A stretch of DNA of 64,000 nucleotides from Methylomonas rhizoryzae (GCF_008632455.1 NZ_CP043929.1:310001-374000); one strand, 5' to 3'. Positions 8,924 through 18,780 are shown, counted from the stretch's first letter. Program-made: numbers and translations. Notes: generated by a model not told the origin, from the sequence alone.

Positions 8924-9976
8924 ATGATTTTATTAACAGATGAAGAAAAGGATTCAATGTCAATTACACGCATGATTTTTCATGTGGTTGGCAAGATGCT
9001 TGAAGAGCCTATTTTGTTAGAAGAAATTAATCCTCCTGAGCACACAGACTTCTTTTTAGATCGCATAAAGTCAGTATTGACAGGAAATTTATTTGAGTTT
9101 AAGACAAATTCAAATGTAGAGCGTTTAATAAGAGATATCATTGCCGATGGCGGCACATTTTCTGAAAACACAAAATCATTAACAAAAGATTTTCAAAGGC
9201 TGCACATCCATAAAACCATGAGTATGGGGGCTTTCTTTGTTTTTGAAATAACGATTAAAAATGGAAATCGAATTTATGCATTAATAAAATATGATAATGA
9301 TGATGTGGTTAGTTATTTTTTGCCAGAAAATACTAGCAAACCAAGGCTAAATTTATCTCATCAGAACTGGGTTAAAAAACCAGAAGCAATGCAGAAAATT
9401 GCTTTAGTCCGTCTGTCAGAGGCGAGTGGTGGAAAAGTTGTTGTGCGAGATAGAAGCAAACCAACGAATATATCGGATTATTTTCAGGCGTTTCTTGATG
9501 TTCGGCGTATTAATAAACCAGAAGAAATGAGCATCAAGCTGGTTAATGCGATAAAAGATACTTTTAAAGCGCATCGATCTGAGCTTGCACAAGACATTCA
9601 AAAAGGCGGAGTAAACCGTATTTATGAGGTTTTACAACAAGGAGGACACCAATTTAATCCAGATGAACTGGAATTGCTAATAACGGCAGTTTTTGGCCCA
9701 TTGTCTGAAGCTTCAACCGTCCGAAAAACTTTTAAAAGCAATTTGAAGATTCAAGGCATCTCTGAAGAAACCTTTCAAATTTTACCAGAGGATGTTCCAA
9801 AACCAACTCGTCGCCGGATGGATACTATTGAAGGGATTTCTATATGTTATGACGAGGAATACCGGAACAAAATAACGACACAACCTGGTCATGATGGTGT
9901 CACAAAAATCGTCATCACTACAGCTGGAATAAAAAGCGATGATATTGATACTGAAAAAAATCCAAGAAGCCATTAG
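8924..9976 (+). CDS. NdpA-like nucleoid-associated protein, accessory
   Basis: A 350-residue protein preceded by AAAGGAAG. Its order of elements resembles the 37-kDa nucleoid-associated family (NdpA/YejK, PF04245): a helical N-terminus; residues about 80-120 with GAFFVFEITIKNGNRIYALIKY; a central block near 150-200 (KIALVRLS..GKVVVRDRSKPTNISDYFQAFLDV), like the YejK segment ending in KVADFFMDFLG; and a C-terminal beta-rich part. Similarity is distant and judged by eye. The gene is clearly more AT-rich than its neighbours and overlaps the next gene by 38 bp, so the two are translationally coupled. A role in defence is a guess from context. Confidence 0.6.
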   Translation: MILLTDEEKDSMSITRMIFHVVGKMLEEPILLEEINPPEHTDFFLDRIKSVLTGNLFEFKTNSNVERLIRDIIADGGTFSENTKSLTKDFQRLHIHKTMSMGAFFVFEITIKNGNRIYALIKYDNDDVVSYFLPENTSKPRLNLSHQNWVKKPEAMQKIALVRLSEASGGKVVVRDRSKPTNISDYFQAFLDVRRINKPEEMSIKLVNAIKDTFKAHRSELAQDIQKGGVNRIYEVLQQGGHQFNPDELELLITAVFGPLSEASTVRKTFKSNLKIQGISEETFQILPEDVPKPTRRRMDTIEGISICYDEEYRNKITTQPGHDGVTKIVITTAGIKSDDIDTEKNPRSH

Positions 9977-11008
9977 TGCTAGCCGCGAATCGGTCGATTT
10001 GAAAATAACCGAGACTCCGGGTGATCTTTTCGTCGTTGGTTGCATGCCTCGTGCTGCGTTGTTGGCTTGGCAAAATGTTTTTGATGAAAAGCTAGATTGG
10101 TTGACGTATCACTGTAAAGATGATTCCGGGGATGACGTGGAGCCATCATCGGGACAAGAAAATCAGAGTTATCGTTTTACTGTCCAATTTACTTCTTCCG
10201 ATGTTTCGCCTCATTTATTCAGCCCTGAAGGATGGAATTCCTTTTTGTTGAATGAGAAGCTTCTGTATAAAGCTGTAGAAGTAAAATTAGCTTTTATTGA
10301 AAACGGCTTTAGCACCAAAGCCTTTACAGTGGATCGTTGGATTGATGCCCCATTTTCTAGCGGGTTACAAGAGCCGAATAAAATTGTTTCGAATAGTCCA
10401 CGTAAATTGGTTAGGTGTCAATCAGCTGAATTTATGGCCCCATTGCGAATCGAGCCATGGATTCATATATCACCAGCAACTGAACAATCTGAAGTAATTA
10501 CTATTTGGAAAAAAGTTGCTGCCACGATGATAGCTAAGTCGTTGCCAAATGAATTGTACAAAGAAGAAAGCGTTCAAAAAGCGCTATTAGCCGGTCAACC
10601 ACCACGCCGACTTGAGTTTGGGGAAATTCAACTAAATGAATCAGTATTTCAATTACTTCAAGAGGTTGCTGCATGGATTTATCTGGAAGGGGAAGATGTA
10701 GAAGTAAAGCATACATTTCTATCTTCAGAGTTAGCTCGCGCATGGACATCAACCGATTCTTTTTGCATTGGGCTTGATTCCCGATTAGCGAACGCCCTTG
10801 AGTCCGCACGACTTGTCTATAAAGCACATCTTCGTTCAGGGAGTAAAGATACCCTTAAAGCTTTGGCAGATCTTCGCAAAGCACTTAATGATGATGTTCA
10901 AAAGCTTCTCCAACAGTCAAAAGAACTATCTGGAGCGATTTGGCGTGATGTGGCAATTGCAATAGGAGTATTGGCAGTTCGATTTTCTGTCGATAGTGTA
11001 AAGTCTAA

Positions 11009-12386
11009 CAGGGTGTTGAAATTTGCCTATATGCCTTCGGCTTCAAAACCATTTTTTGGTTTTGTTGGGCTTCTGGAAGCCCGATCACACCTCAAAAACC
11101 GGTTTTAGCCGGTTATATTCGCCCCGAAGGGCGTTAAATTCCGCCTTTTGGCGGATTTCAGGCGCACCACCGCCTAGGCGGTACTGTATCGCCAGCCGAA
11201 AATGGTACCCATGCGCGTCAGGTTATAGGCGGCAAAGGTAAAAATCGTTTGCGCGGCGACCTTCTTTAACCCCCGGAACTTGGTTTGGCGTAGCGGGCCG
11301 ACTGTCTTGGCCCAACCGAAGACTTCTTCGATCCGCTTACGGATTTTGAGACTTTTACGGTAACCGTCGTGCCGGGTTGTGCGACCGTCAATGGCGGAGC
11401 CTTTGTCTTTGCTGGCGACATGCGGCGTGACTTTGCGCTGGCGTAACTTGGCGACAAAATCCTGCGTATCGTAATTTTTGTCGGCGGCCAAGGTCGCGCC
11501 CGGTTTGTGGATCGTGCGTTTGACCATGGCATGGGCCGCCTCGCGTTCTGCGGTGCCGGTGGCCTGGGTGACTTCGACGTCGACGACCAAGCCATTACGG
11601 TTCTCCATCAAGGCATGACCGAGGAAAGCCAGCTGCGATTTGTCGCCCTCGCTCTTTTTGTACAGCCGAGCATCGGGATCGGTGGTCGAGGCGTGGGTTT
11701 CGTTACTGCGTTTCTCGCCCTTGAAGTTGACCGTGGGATTGCGGCCGCCATCTTCCGGCGGCGGGGTCGAGCCGTCTTTCTTGACGAAACTCTTGTGCGA
11801 GGCCCAGGCTTGAATCAGCGTGCCGTCCACCGAGAAATGCTCGTCAGAGATCAGCTGTTTCCACTCCGCCAAGGCCAGTACCCGTTCGAAAAACAAACGA
11901 CTGATCCGTTCGTTGAGCAAACGGTCGCGGTTGGCGCTGAAGGTCGAGTGATCCCACACCTCGTCATCTATCGTCAAGCCGACAAACCAGCGGTACAAGA
12001 GGTTGAAGTCGATATGCTCCACCAGTTGCCGTTCCGAACGGATGGAAAATAGCACTTGCAACAAACTGGCGCGCAACAAGCGTTCCGGCGGAATGGAATC
12101 TCGACCGCGACGAGCGTAGAGCGCGTCGAACTCGTCGTTTAGCGTGGCGAGCAACAAGTCGACCACTTGACGCAGCTTGCGTAGCGGATGCTTTTTGGGA
12201 ATCCGGCTTTCCAGGGTTCGGTAACTGAACAGGTCTTCTTGAGTAATGTCGGCGCCGCGCATGGGGACAGTGCAATATATTGGAGATAGAACTATTTTAT
12301 CATTTAGAACAATACTTTATGATTTACCAACACATCTGACTCAACCAGCCAATGCGGGTTACAGGGGAGATAAAATCAACAGCCTG
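11009..12386 (-). mobile_element. IS5-family insertion sequence, copy 2 (inverted)
   Basis: A 1,378-bp element in the opposite orientation to copy 1, with the same terminal repeats and five-hairpin row. It is flanked by CTAA at 11005-11008 and 12387-12390. Each copy has its own matched 4-bp target duplication (TTAA and CTAA), so the two inserted independently and the 2.3 kb between them was not moved as a composite transposon. It interrupts the membrane-protein gene. Confidence 0.93.
11174..12262 (-). CDS. IS5-family transposase (copy 2)
   Basis: A full-length 362-residue DDE transposase nearly identical to copy 1. The catalytic motifs are intact (HFSVDGTLIQAW, ADKNYDTQDF, RIEEVFGWAKT). Differences from copy 1 include TPPPED for TLPPED, VNFKG for VTFKG, STTD for SRTD and KDKG for KEKG. 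It is probably competent for transposition. Confidence 0.93.
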   Translation of the reverse strand: MRGADITQEDLFSYRTLESRIPKKHPLRKLRQVVDLLLATLNDEFDALYARRGRDSIPPERLLRASLLQVLFSIRSERQLVEHIDFNLLYRWFVGLTIDDEVWDHSTFSANRDRLLNERISRLFFERVLALAEWKQLISDEHFSVDGTLIQAWASHKSFVKKDGSTPPPEDGGRNPTVNFKGEKRSNETHASTTDPDARLYKKSEGDKSQLAFLGHALMENRNGLVVDVEVTQATGTAEREAAHAMVKRTIHKPGATLAADKNYDTQDFVAKLRQRKVTPHVASKDKGSAIDGRTTRHDGYRKSLKIRKRIEEVFGWAKTVGPLRQTKFRGLKKVAAQTIFTFAAYNLTRMGTIFGWRYSTA

Positions 12387-13048
12387 CTAATAACTTGAGC
12401 ACTGGTTTTGCTCTAATATTTACGCTAGTTGCTGCGTATATATTAATTTCGTACTTAATATCTATTACGACAAATAATAAATTTTTAAAAATAGTAAATG
12501 CCTCCAGAAGTTCTTGGCGCGTTCATCTGTACGGCTTCCTAGATGAAAAAGATTATCAAGCATTAGCTGATACACCGCTTCAAGATGCAGATATGGCATA
12601 TCGCTGCATGCAGAAACGCGCAGGAATCGTTGTTTCATTTGTGGTTTTAGCTTTATTGGTTGGAGTGCTGATTGAGATGGAATGGATTGAGCCTCTTGCT
12701 ATGATGTTTAAAAATTTCATGAATTATGTTATCTCACAGGCAATGGAATTTTATGACTATTTAAAAAACTACTCGACAATGCCCTAATGCCAATGTCCAT
12801 CAGCAAGCCTTGTTGGAATCGAGGATTCGAAGGTTAAAACCCTTACAATTTGCTGATATTAGTTTGAATAAACGATTGTAGATATTCGGTTGTTTTGAGT
12901 GCTTCGATCCCACTAAAACCGAGTATAAAAATACAATTTTAGATAGCAGGCTTTTCGCAAAGCCCGAACCTGTAACTCCAGTTAACTTAAAATCTGTTGA
13001 ACGGTTTTGGTCGTCTGAGTTTTATCGTTAATTTTTTAGGATACGTCA

Positions 13049-13783
13049 ATGTTCAAATTGAGTTCGCAACAAATAGACGAGATTAGCTATTTTGCATATA
13101 TTTCCGATAAGGAAATAAGAAGTGACTTATGTCGTAATTACATAACGTCAGAAAATGACTACACATCAAATTTCACTGGAGCTCTCCGAAGAAACATCAA
13201 TAGCCATACGAAAACTGGTCTTCAAGCTACTTCTTATTTGCTTGAACCGAGACTGGAGCGGCAAATTGGATGTGATGCGGCAATAATCATATGCTCGAAA
13301 GGTGAATCAAAAATCGCTGTATTTGAAGCAAAGTGGCCTAGGTTGGCAACGAAAAATTATCAATGGGATCACGCTCAGACATCTACGGGTCTTTCCCATT
13401 TTTCAGATCAATTGGAAAGACAAAAACAGCATAAATGCATTCTGGCTGTATTTGAAATGTTTTACTGTGAATTCACGCCAAATACTCAGCCCAAATATAT
13501 GCAGAATGAAGTTTCATCGTGTATTTGGCATGATGATGCAATATCGTTCAAAAACAGCAGAGGTATTCCAGATTCGATATGGGATCAACAAGATCTTGTA
13601 TCCATGTTGCAATCAGTTAATTTGAACGTAGAAGATATCCTCAAGCAGGTATGTCTATGTCAGGCGGGTACACCAATCAGCATGTCCGATCCAAAAGACA
13701 TAGCTCGTGAATTTTCGCTGCCAGCTAACGTTCTGTTTATTCAGGCTGATGAAATCGATCAAGATGGTGAAAATTCAAACTAA
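13049..13783 (+). CDS. Putative PD-(D/E)XK nuclease-fold protein
   Basis: A 244-residue protein with a TAGGA ribosome-binding sequence 8 bp before the ATG. It contains GCDAAIIICSKGESKIAVFEAKW: D76 followed 17 residues later by E93-A-K95, the spacing of the D...(D/E)xK metal site of the restriction-endonuclease fold, with an upstream acidic helix (EPRLE, residues 66-70). An AQTSTGLSHFSDQLERQ helix follows. I recognise no named family. It is AT-rich and stands alone 260 bp after the split membrane-protein gene. A DNA-cleaving defence function is plausible but inferred only from this motif and the location. Confidence 0.5.
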   Translation: MFKLSSQQIDEISYFAYISDKEIRSDLCRNYITSENDYTSNFTGALRRNINSHTKTGLQATSYLLEPRLERQIGCDAAIIICSKGESKIAVFEAKWPRLATKNYQWDHAQTSTGLSHFSDQLERQKQHKCILAVFEMFYCEFTPNTQPKYMQNEVSSCIWHDDAISFKNSRGIPDSIWDQQDLVSMLQSVNLNVEDILKQVCLCQAGTPISMSDPKDIAREFSLPANVLFIQADEIDQDGENSN

Positions 13784-14289
13784 CAATGTAAATTCTGCTG
13801 TCTCTAAAAGTGGAGCAGGGCCAGGTCTTTCATAACGCATGTATAGCTAAACTGTTGGACAGCTACCAAGTTAACGGCGGTCACTGATGATCGAAACGCG
13901 GGAGTCCGGTAATGGCCGAACACAAACGCTCTGATTACCAGTGTATATTGATTGAAATCCAGCCAAACCGAATTCGCCTAAAGCCCGACAGCATCAGCTC
14001 TCGGCAAATAACTTGGGGAACAGCAGGTCGATGGATCGGCTGCTAAATCGCAGCACCCCAGCAAATGAAAGTTTTTCGGTGGGAGCGACGCCTTCGACGC
14101 GACGAAGGCGTCGCTCCCACAATGACTTTCATAGTCATTGCTCAGTCAGTGAGGTTAGTTCAGCCACCCAATCGACCACATCCAGTGGAGGATTTTCCAA
14201 TAGATAAGGCTCGATGCGATTAAGCGGTTTTGCCGGCGCCGAGATGCCGGGTAACTGCGCTTGGCGTCATGCCTTTCCCCGTGTCCGAG
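13784..14289. other. Intergenic stretch carrying a REP-like palindrome
   Basis: No gene is supported here. The stretch marks the return from AT-rich to typical base composition. It contains the long palindrome described at 14062-14135. A 64-codon ORF crossing that palindrome is an artefact of the repeat. Confidence 0.6.
14062..14135. repeat. REP-like long palindrome, copy A
   Basis: Perfect 18-bp arms at 14079-14096 (starting GTGGGAGCGACGCC) and 14103-14120 enclose a 6-nt loop. Outside them is a second, imperfect pair (ATGAAAG and CTTTCAT). A diverged copy with the same outer (CAAATGAAAG) and inner (GCGACGC, TCCCAC) blocks is at 40514-40606, so this is a dispersed repeat family. No transposase is associated. 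Confidence 0.75.
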
Positions 14290-16092
14290 CTAACGCCGGG
14301 TCGGCCGGCAGCGCCTTAGCGTGCAACGTCTTTTCGCCGCCCGGGCGTCCGCTTTGTTGATTTTGCGATTGCCGTCCAAGTCGCGCACATCGTTGACGTC
14401 TATCGGTTTAGGCGCTTTTTTAATGGCCCGCAAAATCAGGGCGACGTCGATTCGGTCGACGTCGCCGTCCAAATCCACGTCGCCCAGCGCCGGGACGGTA
14501 TAAGTCACCTCGTCGTAAGCAATGCCGACGCCGTCGCCGACCGCCAATTTAAAGGAATAGTTGCCGGGACGGGTCGGGGTGAAATAGGCCGACCGGTCGT
14601 CGGCGCCGTTCAACGCCATCGCCTCGCCTTGGGTTTGTTGCCAGCGATAGCTTAACGCGTCGGGACCGGGGTCGGTATCGACGCTGGCACTGCCGTCCAA
14701 CGCGACTAGGCTGTGCAAGCGCGCCAGCTTGTCGGCGCCGGCATCGGCCAGCGGCGGCTCCGGCACGGTAACGACGACTTCGTCGTAAGCGATCAGATTG
14801 CCGTCGCCAACCGCGACGCGAAAGGCGTAACGACCGGTTTGAACCGGAGTAAAACCGGGGGTGGCGGTATCGGCGTTTTGCAAGATCACGCTAGTCCCGG
14901 CGGTTTGTTGCCAGCTAAAATTCAATTCGCCGGGGCCGGGTTCCGGGTCGTAGCTGGCGCCGGCGTCCAGGGTTACCACAGCATTCAAACCGACTGTCCT
15001 ATCGGCGCCGGCATCGGCGACCGGCGCAATCGGCGTGTCGGCGGCGCTCACCGTGACCGCGACCTCGTCGTTGGCGCTGGCGGCGCCGTCGTTGACGGTC
15101 AAGCGGAAGGCATATTGGCCGGCTTGGCTGGCGACGAAGCTCGCGCCGGCGCTATTGCCGCCGCTTAACTCGACCGGGCTGCCGACGGTTTGTAGCCATT
15201 GATAGCTTAACGCATTCGGCGCGGCGTCCGGGTCGTAACTGGCCGAGCCGTCCAGCACGACGGTATCGCCGACCTTGACCGAGCGGTCGGCGCCGGCGTT
15301 GGCGATAGGTGCGACCGGTTGCACCGGCAATGTCTCGATGCGCTCCAGCAAGGCAGCGGAAAAATCCTCGGTCGACAATCCGGCGTTGAATAATACGTAG
15401 AACGGGGTGGACGACTGGATGCGGCGGTTGGAACCGACTTGCAGTTCCAACAAATAAGCGCCGACCGGCCCGCCGAGCGTACCTTGGGGGTTTTCCAAAA
15501 AGAAATTCAAGTGGGTGTGCAAGCTGCCCGAGTTGTTGGCGGCGTCTACCACCATTTGCGCCTTGCCGGCGATGCCGCTGCCGGTAAACAAGGTTACCGC
15601 GGTTTGGTTATCGAAACCGTCGGCAAAGCAAAACAACTGGCCGCCGCACTGGTTGTAGTCGGTGATTACGTAGGCCGGATCGATGGCCCCGGCCAGTTTG
15701 ACGCGCACATTGGCCGGGGCCGGCTGCCAGGCGCGAGTCTCCGGGTTCCAATATTCCAGGATGCCCAGCGCTTGGTAATTGACCAATTCGCCGGCCTCCA
15801 GCGCGCCGTCTACCGCTTGAAACCCCGGATTCGGCGTCTTGTAAGGGCCGCCGGAGAAATCGCGAAAGTCCGTCAAATACACCATCTGCCCGCTGGCACC
15901 GTCTACCGGTAAAGTCCCGGCCGGCAAATTCAGGCTGCCTGTCAATTGGGTCAGGTCGCAACCGACCGCACCGGGCGTGCGGCAAAAACCGGCCTGCATC
16001 GCGTCGCCGTCGGCCCAAATTTCCACGTCCAAATGCACGGCGTAAACCGGAACGGCGACGGTGGCCAGCAGCCAAGCCAGCGGCTTCAACAT
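14290..16092 (-). CDS. Secreted protein with PKD-like repeats and dockerin-like C-terminus
   Basis: About 600 residues from the ATG at 16092, which opens a clean signal peptide (MLKPLAWLLATVAVPVYA); the frame is open to 16188 but that extension is Arg/Pro-rich. The N-terminal domain (about 240 residues: DFRDFSGGPYKTPNPGF, LHTHLNFFLEN, LGGPVGAYLLELQ, YVLFNAGLS) matches block for block the VPLPA protein encoded at 18781-19512. Three PKD/K319L-like Ig repeats follow, each starting ANAGADR or DAGADR and containing LDGSASYDPD. The end (GDVDLDGDVDRIDVALILRA, DLDGNRKINKADA) resembles a type I dockerin calcium-binding pair. As the third gene of the Zur-box-1 operon, it is probably an extracellular or surface partner of the adjacent receptor. 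Confidence 0.72.
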   Translation of the reverse strand: MLKPLAWLLATVAVPVYAVHLDVEIWADGDAMQAGFCRTPGAVGCDLTQLTGSLNLPAGTLPVDGASGQMVYLTDFRDFSGGPYKTPNPGFQAVDGALEAGELVNYQALGILEYWNPETRAWQPAPANVRVKLAGAIDPAYVITDYNQCGGQLFCFADGFDNQTAVTLFTGSGIAGKAQMVVDAANNSGSLHTHLNFFLENPQGTLGGPVGAYLLELQVGSNRRIQSSTPFYVLFNAGLSTEDFSAALLERIETLPVQPVAPIANAGADRSVKVGDTVVLDGSASYDPDAAPNALSYQWLQTVGSPVELSGGNSAGASFVASQAGQYAFRLTVNDGAASANDEVAVTVSAADTPIAPVADAGADRTVGLNAVVTLDAGASYDPEPGPGELNFSWQQTAGTSVILQNADTATPGFTPVQTGRYAFRVAVGDGNLIAYDEVVVTVPEPPLADAGADKLARLHSLVALDGSASVDTDPGPDALSYRWQQTQGEAMALNGADDRSAYFTPTRPGNYSFKLAVGDGVGIAYDEVTYTVPALGDVDLDGDVDRIDVALILRAIKKAPKPIDVNDVRDLDGNRKINKADARAAKRRCTLRRCRPTRR

Positions 16093-16325
16093 CGCCGGCA
16101 CGTGCGGCCGCTTTGGTTTGACAAGGCCGGACGGGCAGGCCGCAATTTGGGGACGAATGGTTAGGCGCGGCAAGCGGTGACGAAACATAGGGAATCTCCG
16201 GCGTTACGGATTACTGTGAAAGCTGCGCGGGAACAAACAGGCTCTTTGCGGCTCGAAAAATGTCGTGGCGATAGGCTGTAGCTGCAACTCGTCGGGCCTA
16301 AACGTTGTCATGGCTTAAGCATGTT

Positions 16326-18683
16326 TTAGAAGGTGGCGCGAAAGCCGATCACGACGCTACGGCCCGGCTCCGGCGCGAAATTGCGCAAAAACGACACCGA
16401 GTTGCGCACTTCTTCGTTCAATAAATTGTTGGCTTTGGCGAAAAGCCATAAATCCAAGGGCTCCAGGCTTTTCCAATGGTAATCGGCGCCGGCGGCCAGC
16501 AGGTGGTAGCCGGCCGTCGCCGTTTCGGCGTTGCCGGGGTGGCTTTGCGCTTCGCCGCGGGTATAGCGGATTGAAGCGTTCCAGATCGCGTCGCCGAAGC
16601 CGAGTTCGGCGCCGAAGCGTAGCGGCGGCAGGCGTGGGACATCGCTGCGGTCGCCGTCGGCAAAGCGTCCGCGCACCCAATCGGAAAACAGCGTCAGTTT
16701 CAACCGGCCGAGACCGGTATCGGCCAATACCGCTTGTGCCTCGGCTTCGTAACCGGTGAACCAGGCGTTGCGTTGGTCGTAGGCGTAAATCGGCAAACAA
16801 TCGACCAGACTGACGCAGTCGGCGTAAAACTGCGACTGGTGATAACTGTAAAAGCCGGACAGGCGTTTTTGATAGATGTAATCGTCGCTCCAGTTGTAAT
16901 AGCCGTTCAATTTGAGCGACAGCCGCTCCGATTGCCAGTCCAGGCCTAGATCGGCCAGATTGACGGTTTCGTTGCCCAATTTGACGTTGCCGACCTCGAA
17001 ATTACGCGTCGCCAGATGCGGGCCTATCGCCAACAGCTCCTGGATGTCCGGCGCACGCTTGGCCCGGCTCAGCGTCAGGGTCAGCCCGGCGTCGCGACTG
17101 AAATCCCAGCGGCCGGACAAGGACGCCGTGTCGGCACGAAATTGCAAGCTGTCGGGCAGGGCAATGTCGGCAAAACGGGGCGGCAGACCGGGCGGGGTCG
17201 GGAAGCGCAGATAGTCGGTGCTGGGGTCGATGCGCAACCGCTCGGTACGCAGGCCGGCTTCCAGCGTCCAATCGCCGAATTGCAGTTTTTGCAGGGTAAA
17301 CAAGCCTAAGGTATCGCCTTGGGTCGGCGGCACAAAGCTTTCCACCCCTAGCGCGGCGAACTCGCGGTCTTGCCAATGCGCGCCGAAGCTGCCGGTCAGC
17401 GCGTCGAAGAAAGTGTGGTGAATTTCGAATCGGCCTTCGCCGACTTGGTTGGTGAAGGTGGTGAACGGCAGGCCGCCCTCGACTTCGGTATGGGCGTAAT
17501 CGACGATGCCGTAGCGGAACGCGACTTTTTCGATGCCGGGCAAGCGCGGATACCAATCGCTTTTAAAGTCGTATCGGGTCTGGCGCATGTCGATGCGGAT
17601 ACTGGGATTCAAGGCTTCCGCTCCCAGGATGTCGGCGAATTCGTCCAGCAAAGCCGGGTCTATGTCCGGCAACAGCAATTCCAATCCGTCCAAATCGCTG
17701 GGGTCTATGCCGTGCGTGCCTTTGGGCACGCCGTAGCGGTTGGTGAAGTGGCCGACCGACAGGCCCGCCATGGCCGATTCGCCCAGCCAAGACAAACCCA
17801 GCGAGCCGCCGACGCTTTCGCTGTCGGTATTGGGTATCGTGCCGTAGGCGTTAATGAGCTTGTTCAAGCCGAATTGTTGGCGAACCGCGCCGGCATCGAT
17901 CGCGGCGCCGGGAATTTCGGTGTCGTTGCGGTTACGGTGAAAACCGGCGACCCGCATCGCCAATTGCTCCCGGCCCAGGTCGAATTTAAAACCGGCGTTA
18001 GTGCCGTCGGCGTTGGTGTCGAAACGGTTTTCGACGGCGCCTTCGATGACGCGCCCCGGTACCTTTTCCGGAATCCGGTTGTCTTTGACATCGACGAAAC
18101 CGCCGATCGCGTTGCCGCCGTAGCGAATCGTGCCCGGCCCGCGTACCACCTCGATTTGTTCGGCAAACAGCGGTTCTATCGCCACCGCGTGATCCGGGCT
18201 CAAAAAGGATGCGTCGTGGCTGCCGATGCCGTCTTGCATGATGCGCACCCGCGAGCCGCTCAGGCCGCGGATTACCGGTACGCCGACGCCGGGACCGAAC
18301 GAGGCGTTGGCAACGCCCATTTGGTTTTCCAGGGTTTTGCCCAAGGTGTCGGCTTGCTGCCGGTACAAGGCGTCGCCGCGCAGTTCGCTGGTTTGCGGCG
18401 CGATTGTGGATTTCGTCCGGTCGCCGATCACTTCGACCGTGTCTAGGGCTATTTCATCGTCTACCGTGCTGCGTTCAAAATCCGTAGCCGCCGGGTCGGC
18501 GGCGCTTGCTAGCGGGCTGAGCGTCAGCAAAAACGCGGTTAGCGTCAAGCGTGCACACAACGGGCTGTGCCGGAAAACGCAAGCAAACCTTGTTGGCTCA
18601 AGCCGATTGGGGCCGCTGGGAATAGGCCGGGGGGGGCGCGGGGGAGCGCAACTGCGCGGCCTGATGATCGGGAATCGTTGCAT
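16326..18683 (-). CDS. TonB-dependent outer-membrane receptor, ZnuD-like
   Basis: 785 residues. A long N-terminus includes a hydrophobic signal (LTLTAFLLTLSPLASA, about residues 45-60), then a TonB-box-like region (DTVEVIGDR) and a plug domain with GPGVGVPVIRGLSGSRVRIMQDGIGSHDA, SPDHAVAIEPLFAEQIEVVRGPG and GGNAIGGFVDV. A 22-strand-type barrel follows, ending FAPEPGRSVVIGFRATF with a terminal aromatic. The plug closely resembles the second receptor at 27917-29959 and the zinc-regulated ZnuD group. It lies between two secreted proteins that share a domain, downstream of Zur box 1. Zinc or a zinc complex is the likely cargo. The start could be a later TTG nearer the signal peptide. Confidence 0.85.
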   Translation of the reverse strand: MQRFPIIRPRSCAPPRPPRPIPSGPNRLEPTRFACVFRHSPLCARLTLTAFLLTLSPLASAADPAATDFERSTVDDEIALDTVEVIGDRTKSTIAPQTSELRGDALYRQQADTLGKTLENQMGVANASFGPGVGVPVIRGLSGSRVRIMQDGIGSHDASFLSPDHAVAIEPLFAEQIEVVRGPGTIRYGGNAIGGFVDVKDNRIPEKVPGRVIEGAVENRFDTNADGTNAGFKFDLGREQLAMRVAGFHRNRNDTEIPGAAIDAGAVRQQFGLNKLINAYGTIPNTDSESVGGSLGLSWLGESAMAGLSVGHFTNRYGVPKGTHGIDPSDLDGLELLLPDIDPALLDEFADILGAEALNPSIRIDMRQTRYDFKSDWYPRLPGIEKVAFRYGIVDYAHTEVEGGLPFTTFTNQVGEGRFEIHHTFFDALTGSFGAHWQDREFAALGVESFVPPTQGDTLGLFTLQKLQFGDWTLEAGLRTERLRIDPSTDYLRFPTPPGLPPRFADIALPDSLQFRADTASLSGRWDFSRDAGLTLTLSRAKRAPDIQELLAIGPHLATRNFEVGNVKLGNETVNLADLGLDWQSERLSLKLNGYYNWSDDYIYQKRLSGFYSYHQSQFYADCVSLVDCLPIYAYDQRNAWFTGYEAEAQAVLADTGLGRLKLTLFSDWVRGRFADGDRSDVPRLPPLRFGAELGFGDAIWNASIRYTRGEAQSHPGNAETATAGYHLLAAGADYHWKSLEPLDLWLFAKANNLLNEEVRNSVSFLRNFAPEPGRSVVIGFRATF

Positions 18684-18780
18684 TGCTTAAAAATTTTTGC
18701 GGTGCCGCAAGGGCCGAGGGGGGAGTTAAACCCCACCCCCGGCGGCGAGCTCAATTGCAGGTCGGCAAGCGGACGACGCT

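Larger units (their letters stand above)
9939..12787 (+). pseudogene. Membrane-anchored partner protein, split by IS5 copy 2
   Basis: The gene starts inside the end of the NdpA-like gene and is open to 11008, where IS5 copy 2 enters with a CTAA duplication. Removing the element and one CTAA joins codon 356 in frame to 12391-12787, giving one protein of about 488 residues. I recognise no family in the N-terminal 330 residues (soluble, mixed alpha/beta). The lost 3' part encodes two hydrophobic helices (GFALIFTLVAAYILISYLI and AGIVVSFVVLALLVGVLI), so the intact protein was probably membrane-anchored by its C-terminus. As it stands, the 5' part ends in about 33 IS-derived residues. Confidence 0.8.

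Noticed and set aside
7363..12390. Composite transposon formed by the two inverted IS5 copies
   Set aside because: Each copy has its own matched 4-bp target duplication (TTAA and CTAA), and the right copy lies inside a gene that starts between them. They inserted separately.
17370..18446. A 358-codon open frame opposite the first TonB receptor gene
   Set aside because: Antisense shadow; the - strand protein has clear plug and barrel motifs, and this frame has none.
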